64,000 nt of DNA from Chitinibacter bivalviorum. GTDB taxonomy: Bacteria > Pseudomonadota > Gammaproteobacteria > Burkholderiales > Chitinibacteraceae. A program made the translations under genes and the position numbers. Position 1 is the first letter of the stretch. Each line of letters starts with the position of its first letter. Shown piece by piece: positions 36,363 through 45,028 of the stretch. The DNA lies in assembly GCF_013403565.1 (NCBI RefSeq), contig NZ_CP058627.1, forward strand, positions 1,984,001-2,048,000. The letters are read 5' to 3'. The notes under the pieces are model-generated. The model was not told the DNA's origin, did no database searches, and worked only from the letters and a program-made list of their open reading frames with translations.

Positions 36363-37157
36363 TTATTGCTTAATCGACTCAATCAAAACCATTTCTTCCT
36401 CGCTAAATCCAGCCTCAATGCGTGCCAGATGATTGAGCGTACCGCGAAACACGGGTGCATCGTAATCGCGCAGCAAGGCCACAAAAGTAGGGATGGCCTC
36501 GAGCCCACGTTGATCACAGCACCAGTGATACCAGCGATTGCCGATGCGCACGTGGCCAATTTCGTCGCGCAGGATGATGTCGAGAATTTCCACCGCGCGC
36601 GCGTCTTTGACTGCGGCGAGCTTTTCCTGAATCGGCGGTACGGCATCGAGCCCGCGCGCTTCCAGAATGCGCGGCACCAAGGCCATGCGCGCCATCACAT
36701 CAGCATCGGTGCGCACGGCCATTTCCCACAGGCTGTTGTGCGCGGGAAAATCGCCATAGTCAAAACCCAGTGTATTGAGATGTTCGCGCAGCAAATTAAA
36801 GTGATAAGCCTCCTCGCGAGCCACCTGCAACCAGTCGGCGTAGTAGGCCAGCGGCATGTCGCGAAAACGGTAAATGGCATCCAGCGCCAGATTGATGGCG
36901 TTAAATTCAATATGTGCAAAGGCGTGAAGCAATGCGGCGCGATTTTCGGCCACGCCCAGATTGCGGCGACGTGGCAATTGCGTCGGCGGAATTAATTCGG
37001 GTTTGGCAGGGCGGCCGGGTGACTCAACCACGACGATGGGCGAAACCGTTTGCGCAGCAAGCTCGGGCAAGGTGGCGGGGATTTGAATGTCGGCCAGCAA
37101 GGCGATTTTTTGTTCAATATCGTTCGCCATCAGGGCGGCAAAGGCGGCTGCAAACAC
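36363..37157 (-). CDS. DUF455 ferritin-like protein
   Basis: 264 residues, soluble. A ferritin-like di-iron pattern is visible: HAFAHIEFNAINLALD and REEAYHFNLLREHL in the first half, RDEIGHVRIGNRWYHW in the second. DUF455 proteins are related to MiaE-like four-helix oxygenases; no substrate is established. The gene runs leftward, 114 bp upstream of the CLC gene, and could belong to that unit but has no tight spacing. Confidence 0.85.
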   Translation of the reverse strand: MFAAAFAALMANDIEQKIALLADIQIPATLPELAAQTVSPIVVVESPGRPAKPELIPPTQLPRRRNLGVAENRAALLHAFAHIEFNAINLALDAIYRFRDMPLAYYADWLQVAREEAYHFNLLREHLNTLGFDYGDFPAHNSLWEMAVRTDADVMARMALVPRILEARGLDAVPPIQEKLAAVKDARAVEILDIILRDEIGHVRIGNRWYHWCCDQRGLEAIPTFVALLRDYDAPVFRGTLNHLARIEAGFSEEEMVLIESIKQ

Positions 37158-37417
37158 GATGCTCTTCCGTAATAATCAAGAGCCGAAGTATTCACCCCTC
37201 ACCAGTAACTGGCAAGGGTATGGCGGCGAATAAGGATACGATTAGATGGCTTCAAAGCCTTTGCTCCACACCCAGTTGGTATGCAGCATAGGAAGTTGAA
37301 TATTAATTATCCTTAACCTAGCCTTCAGCGCCCGCATAACTCGCCCTAGCCATAATGGCCTCACCGTAAAGATTCAGCACAAGTTGGATCTCGGATCTCA
37401 CCTCTTGGAGTTATGTC
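37158..37417 (+). other. Intergenic region before the Asr-like gene
   Basis: 260 bp with no gene. A CATAAT at 37351-37356 could be a -10, but no -35 at 17 bp was found. I saw no match to the RstA box of enterobacteria. A good ribosome site (TTGGAG) lies nine bases before the start at 37418. Confidence 0.4.
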
Positions 37418-38026
37418 ATGAAAGCAATGAAACACATCGTATTGGCTGCAGCTTTGACTGTATTTGGCGCTTCTGCTTTTGCGTCACAATCTGTATCTCC
37501 AGCTAAAGGCGTTCACCACGCTCACCACACCGCTAAAAAAACAGTGAAAAAAGCGCCTGAAGCACAAAAAGCTCAAGCTAAGAAAGCGTCTCACGCGTCT
37601 AAAGCTTCTGCGGCTCAAAAAGCACAAGCTAAAAAAGCATCTCACGCTTCTAAAGCTTCTGCCGCTCAAAAAGCACAAGCTAAAAAAGCATCTCACGCTT
37701 CTAAAGCTTCTGCTGCTCAAAAAGCGCAAGCTAAAAAAGCATCTCACGCTTCTAAAGCTTCTGCTGCTCAAAAAGCGCAAGCTAAAAAAGCGTCTCACGC
37801 TTCTAAAGCTTCTGCTGCTCAGAAAGCTCAAGCTAAAAAAGCGTCTCACGCTTCTAAAGCTTCTGCTGCTCAGAAAGCTCAAGCTAAAAAAGCATCTCAC
37901 GCTTCTAAAGCTTCTGCTGCTCAGAAAGCTCAAGCTAAAAAAGCATCTCACGCTTCTAAAGCTTCTGCTGCTCAAAAAGCGCAAGCTAAAAAAGCATCTG
38001 CGGCCTCTAAAGCTGCTGCTAAGTAA
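37418..38026 (+). CDS. Secreted lysine/alanine-rich repeat protein, Asr (acid-shock)-like
   Basis: 202 residues: a Sec signal peptide (IVLAAALTVFGASAFA), a short spacer with HHAHH, then a run of 17-residue repeats of the type AAQKAQAKKASHASKAS, eight close copies plus a ninth variant. The unit AQKAQAKKASH closely resembles the AQKAQAAKKH repeats of the enterobacterial acid-shock protein Asr, a very basic periplasmic protein that helps cells survive low pH. The gene is monocistronic, with its own terminator, and lies directly upstream of an OmpR-type regulator and kinase; in E. coli asr is controlled by the RstAB two-component pair. The function by analogy is inference. Confidence 0.75.
   Translation: MKAMKHIVLAAALTVFGASAFASQSVSPAKGVHHAHHTAKKTVKKAPEAQKAQAKKASHASKASAAQKAQAKKASHASKASAAQKAQAKKASHASKASAAQKAQAKKASHASKASAAQKAQAKKASHASKASAAQKAQAKKASHASKASAAQKAQAKKASHASKASAAQKAQAKKASHASKASAAQKAQAKKASAASKAAAK
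37559..38017 (+). repeat. Tandem 51-bp minisatellite, nine units, inside the Asr-like gene
   Basis: Nine units of 51 bp in frame. Differences are nearly all synonymous third-base changes (for example GCG/GCC/GCT, GCA/GCG), and the last unit diverges. Each repeat joint contains AAGCTT. Confidence 0.9.
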
Positions 38027-38064
38027 TTGTTTCACTGGATGTAAAGCGTCAACAACCTCCATTC

Positions 38065-38097
38065 GCCTTGCTGTCCCTACAGCAAGGCTTTTTTTTC
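38065..38097 (+). terminator. Intrinsic terminator of the Asr-like gene
   Basis: Stem GCCTTGCTGT / ACAGCAAGGC, loop CCCT, followed by TTTTTTTTT. Confidence 0.9.
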
Positions 38098-38115
38098 TCC
38101 AAATGGAAGTCACTT

Positions 38116-38493
38116 ATGCTACTTAGCTCTAGCTTGTTATTTGCGTTACTGACCGTCACAACGCCCCCCGTTGAACGGACACAGTTACGTCAATCAGAGC
38201 ATATGTACTGGCGCTCGATTAATGCCCACCAATTTGATTTGTGGTTGGGAAAAGAAGAAGTATGGCGTTTAAGTACCAGCGCAAGCTGCCCAGCCTTGCC
38301 CGCTGAAGGTAAATTGAATCTGCTGACTGATCATGGGCGATTCAAAACTCAGCAGCGTATTTTTCCTGCGCAGCCAGATCCTTGTCATTTGTTAAGCATT
38401 ACCCCATTACCCAGCAATGCCGACCATACACTGCCAGGCAATCAGATTATTCCGATTGAAGTGCATGGCGTAAAAGGTAACAATAAGCCCTAA
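38116..38493 (+). CDS. Small exported protein upstream of the two-component genes
   Basis: 125 residues with an N-terminal signal peptide (LLSSSLLFALLTVTTPP). Mature part about 105 residues with two cysteines (CPALP, PCHLL). I do not recognise a family. The start ATG at 38116 has GGAAG upstream; a longer frame from a TTG at 38068 would run through the preceding terminator and is rejected. Its position between an Asr-like gene and a regulator/kinase pair suggests an envelope accessory of that signalling system. Confidence 0.6.
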   Translation: MLLSSSLLFALLTVTTPPVERTQLRQSEHMYWRSINAHQFDLWLGKEEVWRLSTSASCPALPAEGKLNLLTDHGRFKTQQRIFPAQPDPCHLLSITPLPSNADHTLPGNQIIPIEVHGVKGNNKP

Positions 38494-38513
38494 CTCTTCT
38501 TGGACAGCTTACG

Positions 38514-39194
38514 ATGCGGATTTTATTGGTTGAAGATCAACTGCAACAGGCTCAATACACGCAAAAAGCATTGCAAGAAGGCGGCCATACGGTCGATCAC
38601 GCAGCAGAAGGCCGCACAGGCCTATTTATGGCGACAACCGAAAACTACGATGCGATCGTGCTCGATCGGATGCTTCCCCTGGTCGATGGCCTAACGATTT
38701 TGCGCACGCTGCGCGCCTCGGACAACAAAACCCCTATTTTATTGTTATCTGCACTGGGCGAGCCCGACGATCGTGTCGAGGGCTTACGAGCCGGCGCAGA
38801 TGATTACCTCAGTAAACCTTTTCATAGCGCCGAATTATTAGCGCGCATCGAAGTCATTACCCGCCGCTCACAAATGGCTAGCACGACCGACACATCCAAG
38901 TTACAGCTTGCCGATTTGGAACTCGACCGCCTCGCTCGCACAGTGCGTCGCGCGGGGAAGCTGATTGATTTGCAGCCGCGCGAATATCAATTACTTGAGT
39001 TTTTGTTGCGTCATGCCGGACAAGTGGTAACCCGCACGATGTTGCTCGAAGGGGTATGGAATTATCACTTCGACCCCAATACCAATGTCATCGATGTGCA
39101 CATGAGCAAACTGCGCGCGAAAATCGATGGCGACCAGCCCCGTCCACTTTTGCATACCGTCCGCGGCGCAGGCTATCGCATGGGCGAGAAGTGA
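38514..39194 (+). CDS. OmpR-family response regulator
   Basis: 226 residues. Receiver domain with acidic pocket (LLVEDQ) and phospho-accepting Asp in AIVLDRMLPLVDGL, Lys in YLSKPF; C-terminal winged helix (LQPREYQLLEFLLRHAGQVV, VWNYHFDPNTNVIDVHMSKL). It is followed at once by its kinase (stop and start share one base). It may control the Asr-like gene and the small exported protein upstream. Confidence 0.92.
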   Translation: MRILLVEDQLQQAQYTQKALQEGGHTVDHAAEGRTGLFMATTENYDAIVLDRMLPLVDGLTILRTLRASDNKTPILLLSALGEPDDRVEGLRAGADDYLSKPFHSAELLARIEVITRRSQMASTTDTSKLQLADLELDRLARTVRRAGKLIDLQPREYQLLEFLLRHAGQVVTRTMLLEGVWNYHFDPNTNVIDVHMSKLRAKIDGDQPRPLLHTVRGAGYRMGEK

Positions 39195-40519
39195 TGACCC
39201 GTTCGTGGCACACGATGGTGCGCAGCCCATTTACTCGCTGGGCCATCATCATGCCGCTGCTGATGTGCATCGTCGTCACCATTTTCGGGGTCTTGGCCTT
39301 TAGGGAAACCCAGCGCGCGCTAATCAATGAGTTTCAAACCGCCCTACGCGAAGAAGTTTTAAATCTCGAGCTCTTGTACCGAGAAGAAGGATTTACAGCA
39401 CTCAAAAAATCAATCGATCGCCGCGCCCATCAGGATGAAACGCAGCGTGTGTATTTGCTCACCAACGCCAGAGGCGAATACATTGCTGGCAATTTAAAAA
39501 TCTGGCCTCGCAACGTACCCATCCGCGATGATGCGGAAGCCACATTTATCGACCCCACGACCGGCGAGAAAGTCGCCGCCGAGGTCATCTTGCTGTATGG
39601 CGACAATCAACTTCTGGTTGGTCGCCGTGCGATTCATGAGCAAGTTGCCCGCCACCTGATTCAAAATTACCTCTGGCTGTGCGCCCTGATGCTGTTTAGC
39701 GCCACCGCCGCCGGGCTGTTATTCTCACGCGCCATTCAAAAACGCCTCGCTGCGATTCACCACACCGCCAATACGATCCGACTGGGTCATCAGCAATCGC
39801 GAATTGCACTGGCGGGCAGTAACGATGAAATTGATGGCGTCATTGTCGAGCTCAATGCCCTGCTCGATCAGCAAGAAAAACTCCTGACCTATGCGCGCCA
39901 AAGCTCATCGGCGATCGCGCATGATTTGCGCCAACCCTTATCGCTCTTGCGCGGCAAGCTGCTTGAAATAGGTACTGAACCACAGCAGGATGTGCTGGTT
40001 AAACAAGAAGCCCTAGCGCAACTCGATCAAATTTTAGCCATGTTTTCCGCGATATTGCGCTTAGGTCGCTTGGAGTCAGGCGCGCAGGCCTTGCAGCTCG
40101 AAACGATCGATTTGAAAGTGCTGGCCGAAGATGTCGTTGAGCTTTACCAACCACTGATCGAGGACGCAGGCCATACCCTCACCTTATCGGGTGAGCACTG
40201 CATCATCGCCATTGATCGAGAGCTGATTTTTGCTGCGCTGTGCAATCTGATTGAAAACGCCAATCGCTATGGCCAAAGTCAGATTGATGTGTTGATTAGC
40301 CCCCAAGCAATCACGGTGCGCGATTATGGGCAGGGTGTGGCGCAAAGCGATCTTGACCGTTTAAGCGAGCCGTTTTTCAAAGCCGAATCCAGCCGCAATA
40401 GCGCAGGCCACGGCCTAGGATTGGCGCTCGTCAAAGCCATCGCCGAGCTACATGGCGGACATCTGATCTTACGCAATGCAGAGCCAGGCTTTATGGCTAC
40501 CCTGCAACTAGCCAGTTAA
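39194..40519 (+). CDS. Sensor histidine kinase, partner of the OmpR-type regulator
   Basis: 441 residues from ATG 39194. Two membrane helices (IIMPLLMCIVVTIFGVLAF and LWLCALMLFSATAAGLLF) flank a periplasmic sensor of about 130 residues; then HAMP-like linker, HisKA with SAIAHDLRQPLSLLRG, and HATPase with a GHGLGLALVKAIAELHGG G-box. The periplasmic sensor is not a known fold to me. An ATG at 39215 is also possible. Upstream reading frames from 39056 are inside the regulator gene and rejected. Confidence 0.9.
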   Translation: MTRSWHTMVRSPFTRWAIIMPLLMCIVVTIFGVLAFRETQRALINEFQTALREEVLNLELLYREEGFTALKKSIDRRAHQDETQRVYLLTNARGEYIAGNLKIWPRNVPIRDDAEATFIDPTTGEKVAAEVILLYGDNQLLVGRRAIHEQVARHLIQNYLWLCALMLFSATAAGLLFSRAIQKRLAAIHHTANTIRLGHQQSRIALAGSNDEIDGVIVELNALLDQQEKLLTYARQSSSAIAHDLRQPLSLLRGKLLEIGTEPQQDVLVKQEALAQLDQILAMFSAILRLGRLESGAQALQLETIDLKVLAEDVVELYQPLIEDAGHTLTLSGEHCIIAIDRELIFAALCNLIENANRYGQSQIDVLISPQAITVRDYGQGVAQSDLDRLSEPFFKAESSRNSAGHGLGLALVKAIAELHGGHLILRNAEPGFMATLQLAS

Positions 40520-40592
40520 ACCTATCGCAGCCACTCCGTTTGCCGCCCTTATGTTGCGACGCACAAAATAAAGGTTTAGGATGGAATAATTA

Positions 40593-40616
40593 CCGCAGTG
40601 CAACATTACATTGCGG
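40593..40616 (+). promoter_or_regulatory. Short palindrome upstream of fabI
   Basis: Arms CCGCA / TGCGG, with an inner GCAA / TTGC, 130 bp before fabI. Could be a regulator site; too short to be sure. Confidence 0.25.
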
Positions 40617-40745
40617 CGCCTGCATCTGGCTGCGTATCATCTCAGTGACTTAGTAATGCGTTATCTTTTCTGCCCTTTCACTTGTTTGGCGCAGGCCACT
40701 CTGAATCGGCATCATGATTATTCATATCGATTGTAGAGGCAAAAA

Positions 40746-41513
40746 ATGACTCAACCCCTCGCTGGTAAATTTGCACTCATCGTTGGCATGGCCAATGCCA
40801 ATTCCATCGCCTACGGCGTCGCCAAAGCCTTAAAGGCGCAAGGCGTGCATTTGGCCATTACTTATCAAACCGATCGAACCAAAGATTTTATTGCGCCGCT
40901 CATTGAAGAGCTCGAACCCGCTATTTTGCTCAAATGTAATGTGCAGGAAGACGGTGATTTAGAGTCGGTGTTTGAGCAAATCCAGAAAACCTGGGGCCGG
41001 CTCGATATTGGCGTGCACTCCATTGCGTTTGCGCTCAAAGACGATCTGCACGGCCGCGTGGTTGATAGCTCGGCAGAAGGTTTTGCACTGGCGATGGATG
41101 TATCGTGCCACTCGTTTATCCGCATGGCCAAATTGGCCGAGCCACTGATGACTCAGGGCGGCACCTTGCTGACCATGAGTTATTTGGGCGCGGAAAAAGT
41201 CGTGCAAAACTATGGCGTCATGGGGCCAGTAAAAGCCGCGCTCGAATGCAGCGTGCGCTATTTGGCCAATGAGTTGGGCAGCAAAAAAATTCGCGTCCAT
41301 GCCGTATCGCCGGGCCCGATTATGACGCGCGCCGCCAGCGGTATTCCCGAATTTAACGCCCTGCTTTCGCAAGCGTCGCAACACGCCCCGATGCGTGAAT
41401 TAGTCGATATCGACGACGTTGGCGCCGCCGCCGCATTCCTGTGCTCGGAAGGCGCAAAACGGCTGACGGGCTCAACGTTTTACATTGATGGCGGCATGAA
41501 TATTATTGCTTAA
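40746..41513 (+). CDS. fabI: Enoyl-acyl carrier protein reductase (NADH), FabI type
   Basis: 255 residues, short-chain dehydrogenase fold. The cofactor loop is GMANANSIAYGVAKALKAQG (FabI proteins usually read GxANxxSIAxGIA). Catalytic residues are present: Tyr in SYLGAEKVVQNY, second Tyr and Lys in NYGVMGPVKAAL. It reduces the last double bond in each fatty-acid elongation cycle. Unusually, its neighbours are a MaoC-phosphotransacylase fusion and a PhaJ-like hydratase, suggesting an acyl-CoA or polyhydroxyalkanoate-linked role. The genome may carry another enoyl reductase. Confidence 0.88.
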   Translation: MTQPLAGKFALIVGMANANSIAYGVAKALKAQGVHLAITYQTDRTKDFIAPLIEELEPAILLKCNVQEDGDLESVFEQIQKTWGRLDIGVHSIAFALKDDLHGRVVDSSAEGFALAMDVSCHSFIRMAKLAEPLMTQGGTLLTMSYLGAEKVVQNYGVMGPVKAALECSVRYLANELGSKKIRVHAVSPGPIMTRAASGIPEFNALLSQASQHAPMRELVDIDDVGAAAAFLCSEGAKRLTGSTFYIDGGMNIIA

Positions 41514-41595
41514 CTCGCAGTGCCGATTGACTCCTGCTGCAGCGATTTTATTCGCTGCGGTGCCTGTATTTGAATACGTGCATTAAGGAAAAATC

Positions 41596-42936
41596 ATGAG
41601 CGCAGAAAACCTACTCTTTGCCGATCTCAAAATCGGCCAGCACTATCACCGCCAGCATCTCGTTCGCCGCAGCGACATCGATATGCTAGGTATGATGGCA
41701 GGAAAGTTTGAAATAGACGGTTTGGTGAAGGTACCCGCCACGGGTATATTCTTGTTTCTCACTGCCACGGCCATTAATTCCTTCCCGGGCCCCGGCTCAC
41801 TGATCCAAGAACATCAATTGCAATCGCAAGGCTGGGTTGAACAAGACGATATCCTGTCGCTCACCCTGACCGTAAGCAGTAAAGATGAAGCGCGTAACCT
41901 CGTGGTACTAGAGGCCAACTGCGAAAATCAACACGGCATTCAACTCTGTACGGGCCCCATTTACGTGATCGCGCCGACGACGAGCCAAAAAAGCGAATAC
42001 GCTGAAGCGCCGCAATTTACGCTGCGCGCACATCACGTTTTTGCGCATTTGCGTGAGAAAACCGATCAACTCGCCCCCGTTCCCACCGCCGTAGTTCACC
42101 CCTGCGATCGCGACTCCTTGCTTGGTGCAATGCAAGCTGCACAAGAAAATTTAATCATTCCGATTCTGGTTGGCCCCGAGGCGAAAATTCGCGCCGTAGC
42201 TCAAGCCGAAGGCATCTCGCTCACAGGCGTACGCATTGTCGGCGCTGAGCATAGCCACGCCTCGGCGCACAAAGCGGTCGAATTATGTCGCCTTGGCGAA
42301 GCGCAAGCGCTGATGAAAGGCAGTTTGCACACCGATGAGATGATGTCTGAAGTGATGTGCTCGGCCACCGGTTTACGTACCGCACGCCGGATTAGCCATG
42401 TCTTTGTGATGGACGTGCCCGCTTATGAGCGTGCCTTACTCGTCACCGATGCGGCGATCAATATCGCACCCAATCTGACCGATAAAGTCGATATCACACA
42501 AAACGCGATTGATCTGGCGCACATTCTGGGAATTGAGTGCCCCAAAGTGGCGCTGCTCTCAGCCGTCGAAACGGTGACCGATAAAATGCCGTCAACCATG
42601 GATGCAGCGCTGCTGTGCAAAATGGCCGATCGCGGGCAAATTCATGGTGCCATTCTCGATGGACCACTGGCCTTTGATAACGCCATCTCGATGGCCGCGG
42701 CCAAAACCAAAAAGATCAACTCCCCTGTCGCCGGGCAAGCCGATATTCTGGTGGTGCCTGATATTGAAGCGGGCAATATGTTGGCCAAGCAGATGAGTTA
42801 TTTTGCCGCGGCTGATTCTGCCGGGATTGTCCTTGGCGCACGTGTGCCGATTGTGCTGACCAGCCGGGCCGATGATGTCAAAACCCGCCTCGCCTCAGCC
42901 GCTGTCATGGTATTAGTCGCCCATGCAATGAAATAA
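41596..42936 (+). CDS. MaoC-like domain fused to phosphate acyltransferase (Pta/Ptb)
   Basis: 446 residues. The C-terminal 300 residues are phosphotransacetylase/phosphotransbutyrylase-like (LIIPILVGPEAKIRAVA, MKGSLHTDEMMSEVM, VPDIEAGNMLAKQM). The N-terminal ~140 residues are a hot-dog domain placed where the family has a MaoC dehydratase, but the catalytic SGDxNPxH-type motif is absent (the region reads SDIDMLGMMAGKFE). The fusion family is annotated as bifunctional enoyl-CoA hydratase/phosphate acetyltransferase. The transferase makes acyl phosphate from acyl-CoA and phosphate; a partner kinase is missing here. It follows fabI by about 80 bp on the same strand. Confidence 0.85.
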   Translation: MSAENLLFADLKIGQHYHRQHLVRRSDIDMLGMMAGKFEIDGLVKVPATGIFLFLTATAINSFPGPGSLIQEHQLQSQGWVEQDDILSLTLTVSSKDEARNLVVLEANCENQHGIQLCTGPIYVIAPTTSQKSEYAEAPQFTLRAHHVFAHLREKTDQLAPVPTAVVHPCDRDSLLGAMQAAQENLIIPILVGPEAKIRAVAQAEGISLTGVRIVGAEHSHASAHKAVELCRLGEAQALMKGSLHTDEMMSEVMCSATGLRTARRISHVFVMDVPAYERALLVTDAAINIAPNLTDKVDITQNAIDLAHILGIECPKVALLSAVETVTDKMPSTMDAALLCKMADRGQIHGAILDGPLAFDNAISMAAAKTKKINSPVAGQADILVVPDIEAGNMLAKQMSYFAAADSAGIVLGARVPIVLTSRADDVKTRLASAAVMVLVAHAMK

Positions 42937-43091
42937 AAATTGCAAAGTGATAGTGCCGTTCACTTGGCTTAAGTGCACGGCACTAGGGTAATAATCGTAC
43001 TTTTCTTCGCTTCACCACTGCGCAAGCACGGCCCAACTGACCGCAAAACAATCGGCCATTATTTCCCATTCATGGGTTGAGCTCGGACGAG

Positions 43092-43520
43092 TTAAGCCGA
43101 TTGCACAGGGCGTTTGGGCACCCAAACCAAGGCATCGCCCGACAATACCATGACATCACGCACCCAACATTCTGTAATCAATTTGGCTCTTTGTTTTTCG
43201 GGATAAATCTCCGCCACGCGCGCTCTGGCGCTAACCGTTTCGCCAATGTGAACGGGATGAACAAAGCGGATATTTTGCGCCATATAAATACAACCTGGGC
43301 CAGGCAGGTGCATACCAATGACGGTGGATAAAAAACTCGCGGTCAGCATCCCGTGCACGATGCGCTCACCAAAGCGGGTTTGATGGGCAAACTCAGCATC
43401 AATGTGCATCGGGTTATTGTCGCCGGTGAGGCCGGCAAAAAGTACGACATCGGTTTCGGTTAAGGTTTTACGATATTCAGCAGTGAGATCAACAGCTAAA
43501 TCTTCAAAGTAATACGGCAT
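43092..43520 (-). CDS. MaoC-type (R)-specific enoyl-CoA hydratase, PhaJ-like
   Basis: 142 residues, hot-dog fold, with the full catalytic motif in FAGLTGDNNPMHIDAEFA and then RIVHGMLTASFLS. It hydrates trans-enoyl-CoA to (R)-3-hydroxyacyl-CoA, the precursor of polyhydroxyalkanoate, or takes part in acyl breakdown. The start ATG at 43520 has GGAGTGA upstream. It converges with the fusion gene and so is not in its operon. Confidence 0.85.
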   Translation of the reverse strand: MPYYFEDLAVDLTAEYRKTLTETDVVLFAGLTGDNNPMHIDAEFAHQTRFGERIVHGMLTASFLSTVIGMHLPGPGCIYMAQNIRFVHPVHIGETVSARARVAEIYPEKQRAKLITECWVRDVMVLSGDALVWVPKRPVQSA

Positions 43521-43924
43521 TTTTTCACTCCAATTGTGCAGCAAAATAAAGCAGCATACTGGCTACGATCAATCGAGCCGTCGAACCCTAGCTGCCCGTC
43601 CTTGGGCCAGTGAAACACGAATGGCCAACGCTTGATGATGTGCATAATGACGAGTTCACTGCGCGAGTAACTCGTTACATGGCATTGAAAAATCAAGCGT
43701 TTTTCCATCATACGCCATCAACAGCAAAATTAGTTGCACTGCAACATATTCCCATTTCAAAGCATGCAGATTTAATCGAATTGTCATTCTGTCCGCCCCC
43801 AGCAGGCACAAGGTCACAATCACTGCGTGCGACATTGCGCCGCCAGATGCTTTTGCCGCCAAGGGCTGAGCTTGGTAAAATCAATCTTCGCCTCAAGTCC
43901 AACGACCGCATTCAAGGAAAGCCA
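43521..43924 (+). other. Region between the PhaJ-like gene and hisC
   Basis: 404 bp. A reading frame opens at 43610 in frame with hisC but its extension of about 105 residues does not resemble HisC, so it is taken as non-coding. A hairpin CGAGTT / AACTCG lies near 43650-43675. The hisC promoter must lie here. Nothing further is seen. Confidence 0.45.
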
Positions 43925-44989
43925 ATGAGCCGCTTCTGGAGCCCTGTTGTACACACCCTCACTCCGTACACACCGGGTGAGCAGCCTAAGATCACCAATC
44001 TGATCAAACTGAACACCAACGAAAATCCATACGGCCCTTCGCCCAAAGCGATTGCGGCAATGCAGGCGGCGGTGAATGACCATCTGCGACTCTATCCAGA
44101 CCCAAATGGCGACGTACTGAAAGACGCGATTGCGGCCTACCATCAGGCCGATGGCATTGCGCGCGCGAATGTTTTTGTCGGCAACAGCTCGGACGAAGTG
44201 CTGGCGCACACCTTTCAGGCGCTTCTGAAACACGATAAACCGCTGCTGTTTCCTGATATTAGCTACAGCTTTTATCCAGTGTATTGCGGCCTGTATGGCA
44301 TTGAATATCGCCCCGTTCCGCTCAATGAAGCTTTTGAAATCGACACTGCCGATTACAGCGATGGTGGCGCGATTATTTTCCCCAATCCCAATGCACCGAC
44401 CGGCATTTTATTGCCGCTGGCGACGATTGAAGCGTTGCTGCAAGCGCATCCCGATCAGATCGTCGTGGTCGATGAAGCCTACGTTGATTTTGGCGGCAAC
44501 AGCGCGATCAGCCTCGTCAATCGTTACGACAATTTGCTGGTCGTGCAAACCCTGTCGAAATCGCGCTCGCTCGCGGGCCTACGCGTTGGCTTTGCCGTTG
44601 GCCACCCTGATTTGATCGCTGGTTTGGAGCGAGTCAAAAACAGTTTTAATAGCTATCCGCTTGATCGCGTGGCGCTAGCTGGCGCGGTAGCCGCGTTTGA
44701 AGACGAGGGGTATTTCGAGCAAACCTGCGCAGCAATTAATGCCAGCCGCGATACCCTGACAACTCAACTCAGCGAATTGGGTTTTTCAGTGCTACCATCC
44801 AAGGCCAACTTCGTGTTTGCTCGTCATCCCCAGCGCGATGCCGCTGGGCTGGCGCAAGCATTGCGCGAACGCGCGATTCTGGTTCGCCACTTTAAACAAA
44901 ACCGAATTGATCAATTCCTGCGGATTTCGATTGGTACGGATGCGGAGTGCGCGGCGCTGGTGAGCGCGCTCAGCGATATTCTGCAATAG
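43925..44989 (+). CDS. hisC: Histidinol-phosphate aminotransferase
   Basis: 354 residues from ATG 43925, preceded by AAGGAAA. Fold-type I aminotransferase: [13 protein letters not shown] near the start, [35 protein letters not shown], and the PLP lysine in [18 protein letters not shown]. It makes histidinol phosphate in histidine synthesis. No other his gene is adjacent, so it is separate from the main his cluster. Confidence 0.93.
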   Translation: MSRFWSPVVHTLTPYTPGEQPKITNLIKLNTNENPYGPSPKAIAAMQAAVNDHLRLYPDPNGDVLKDAIAAYHQADGIARANVFVGNSSDEVLAHTFQALLKHDKPLLFPDISYSFYPVYCGLYGIEYRPVPLNEAFEIDTADYSDGGAIIFPNPNAPTGILLPLATIEALLQAHPDQIVVVDEAYVDFGGNSAISLVNRYDNLLVVQTLSKSRSLAGLRVGFAVGHPDLIAGLERVKNSFNSYPLDRVALAGAVAAFEDEGYFEQTCAAINASRDTLTTQLSELGFSVLPSKANFVFARHPQRDAAGLAQALRERAILVRHFKQNRIDQFLRISIGTDAECAALVSALSDILQ

Positions 44990-45028
44990 AGGATGAAAAT
45001 AAGGGGGTTGACCGCTAGCTCAGCGCCC

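Noticed and set aside
37559..38017. CRISPR-like impression from regularly spaced near-identical repeats
   Set aside because: The repeats are directly adjacent, in frame, and have no unique spacers; they encode protein.
37484..38113. Long open frame on the minus strand opposite the repeat gene
   Set aside because: It is the mirror of the 51-bp repeat; Phe/Arg/Ser-rich repetitive product without ribosome site or terminator.
38068..38115. Upstream TTG start for the small exported protein
   Set aside because: The added stretch is the terminator of the Asr-like gene.
43610..43924. N-terminal extension of hisC by about 105 residues
   Set aside because: Extension does not resemble HisC; an ATG with good ribosome site at 43925 matches the family start.
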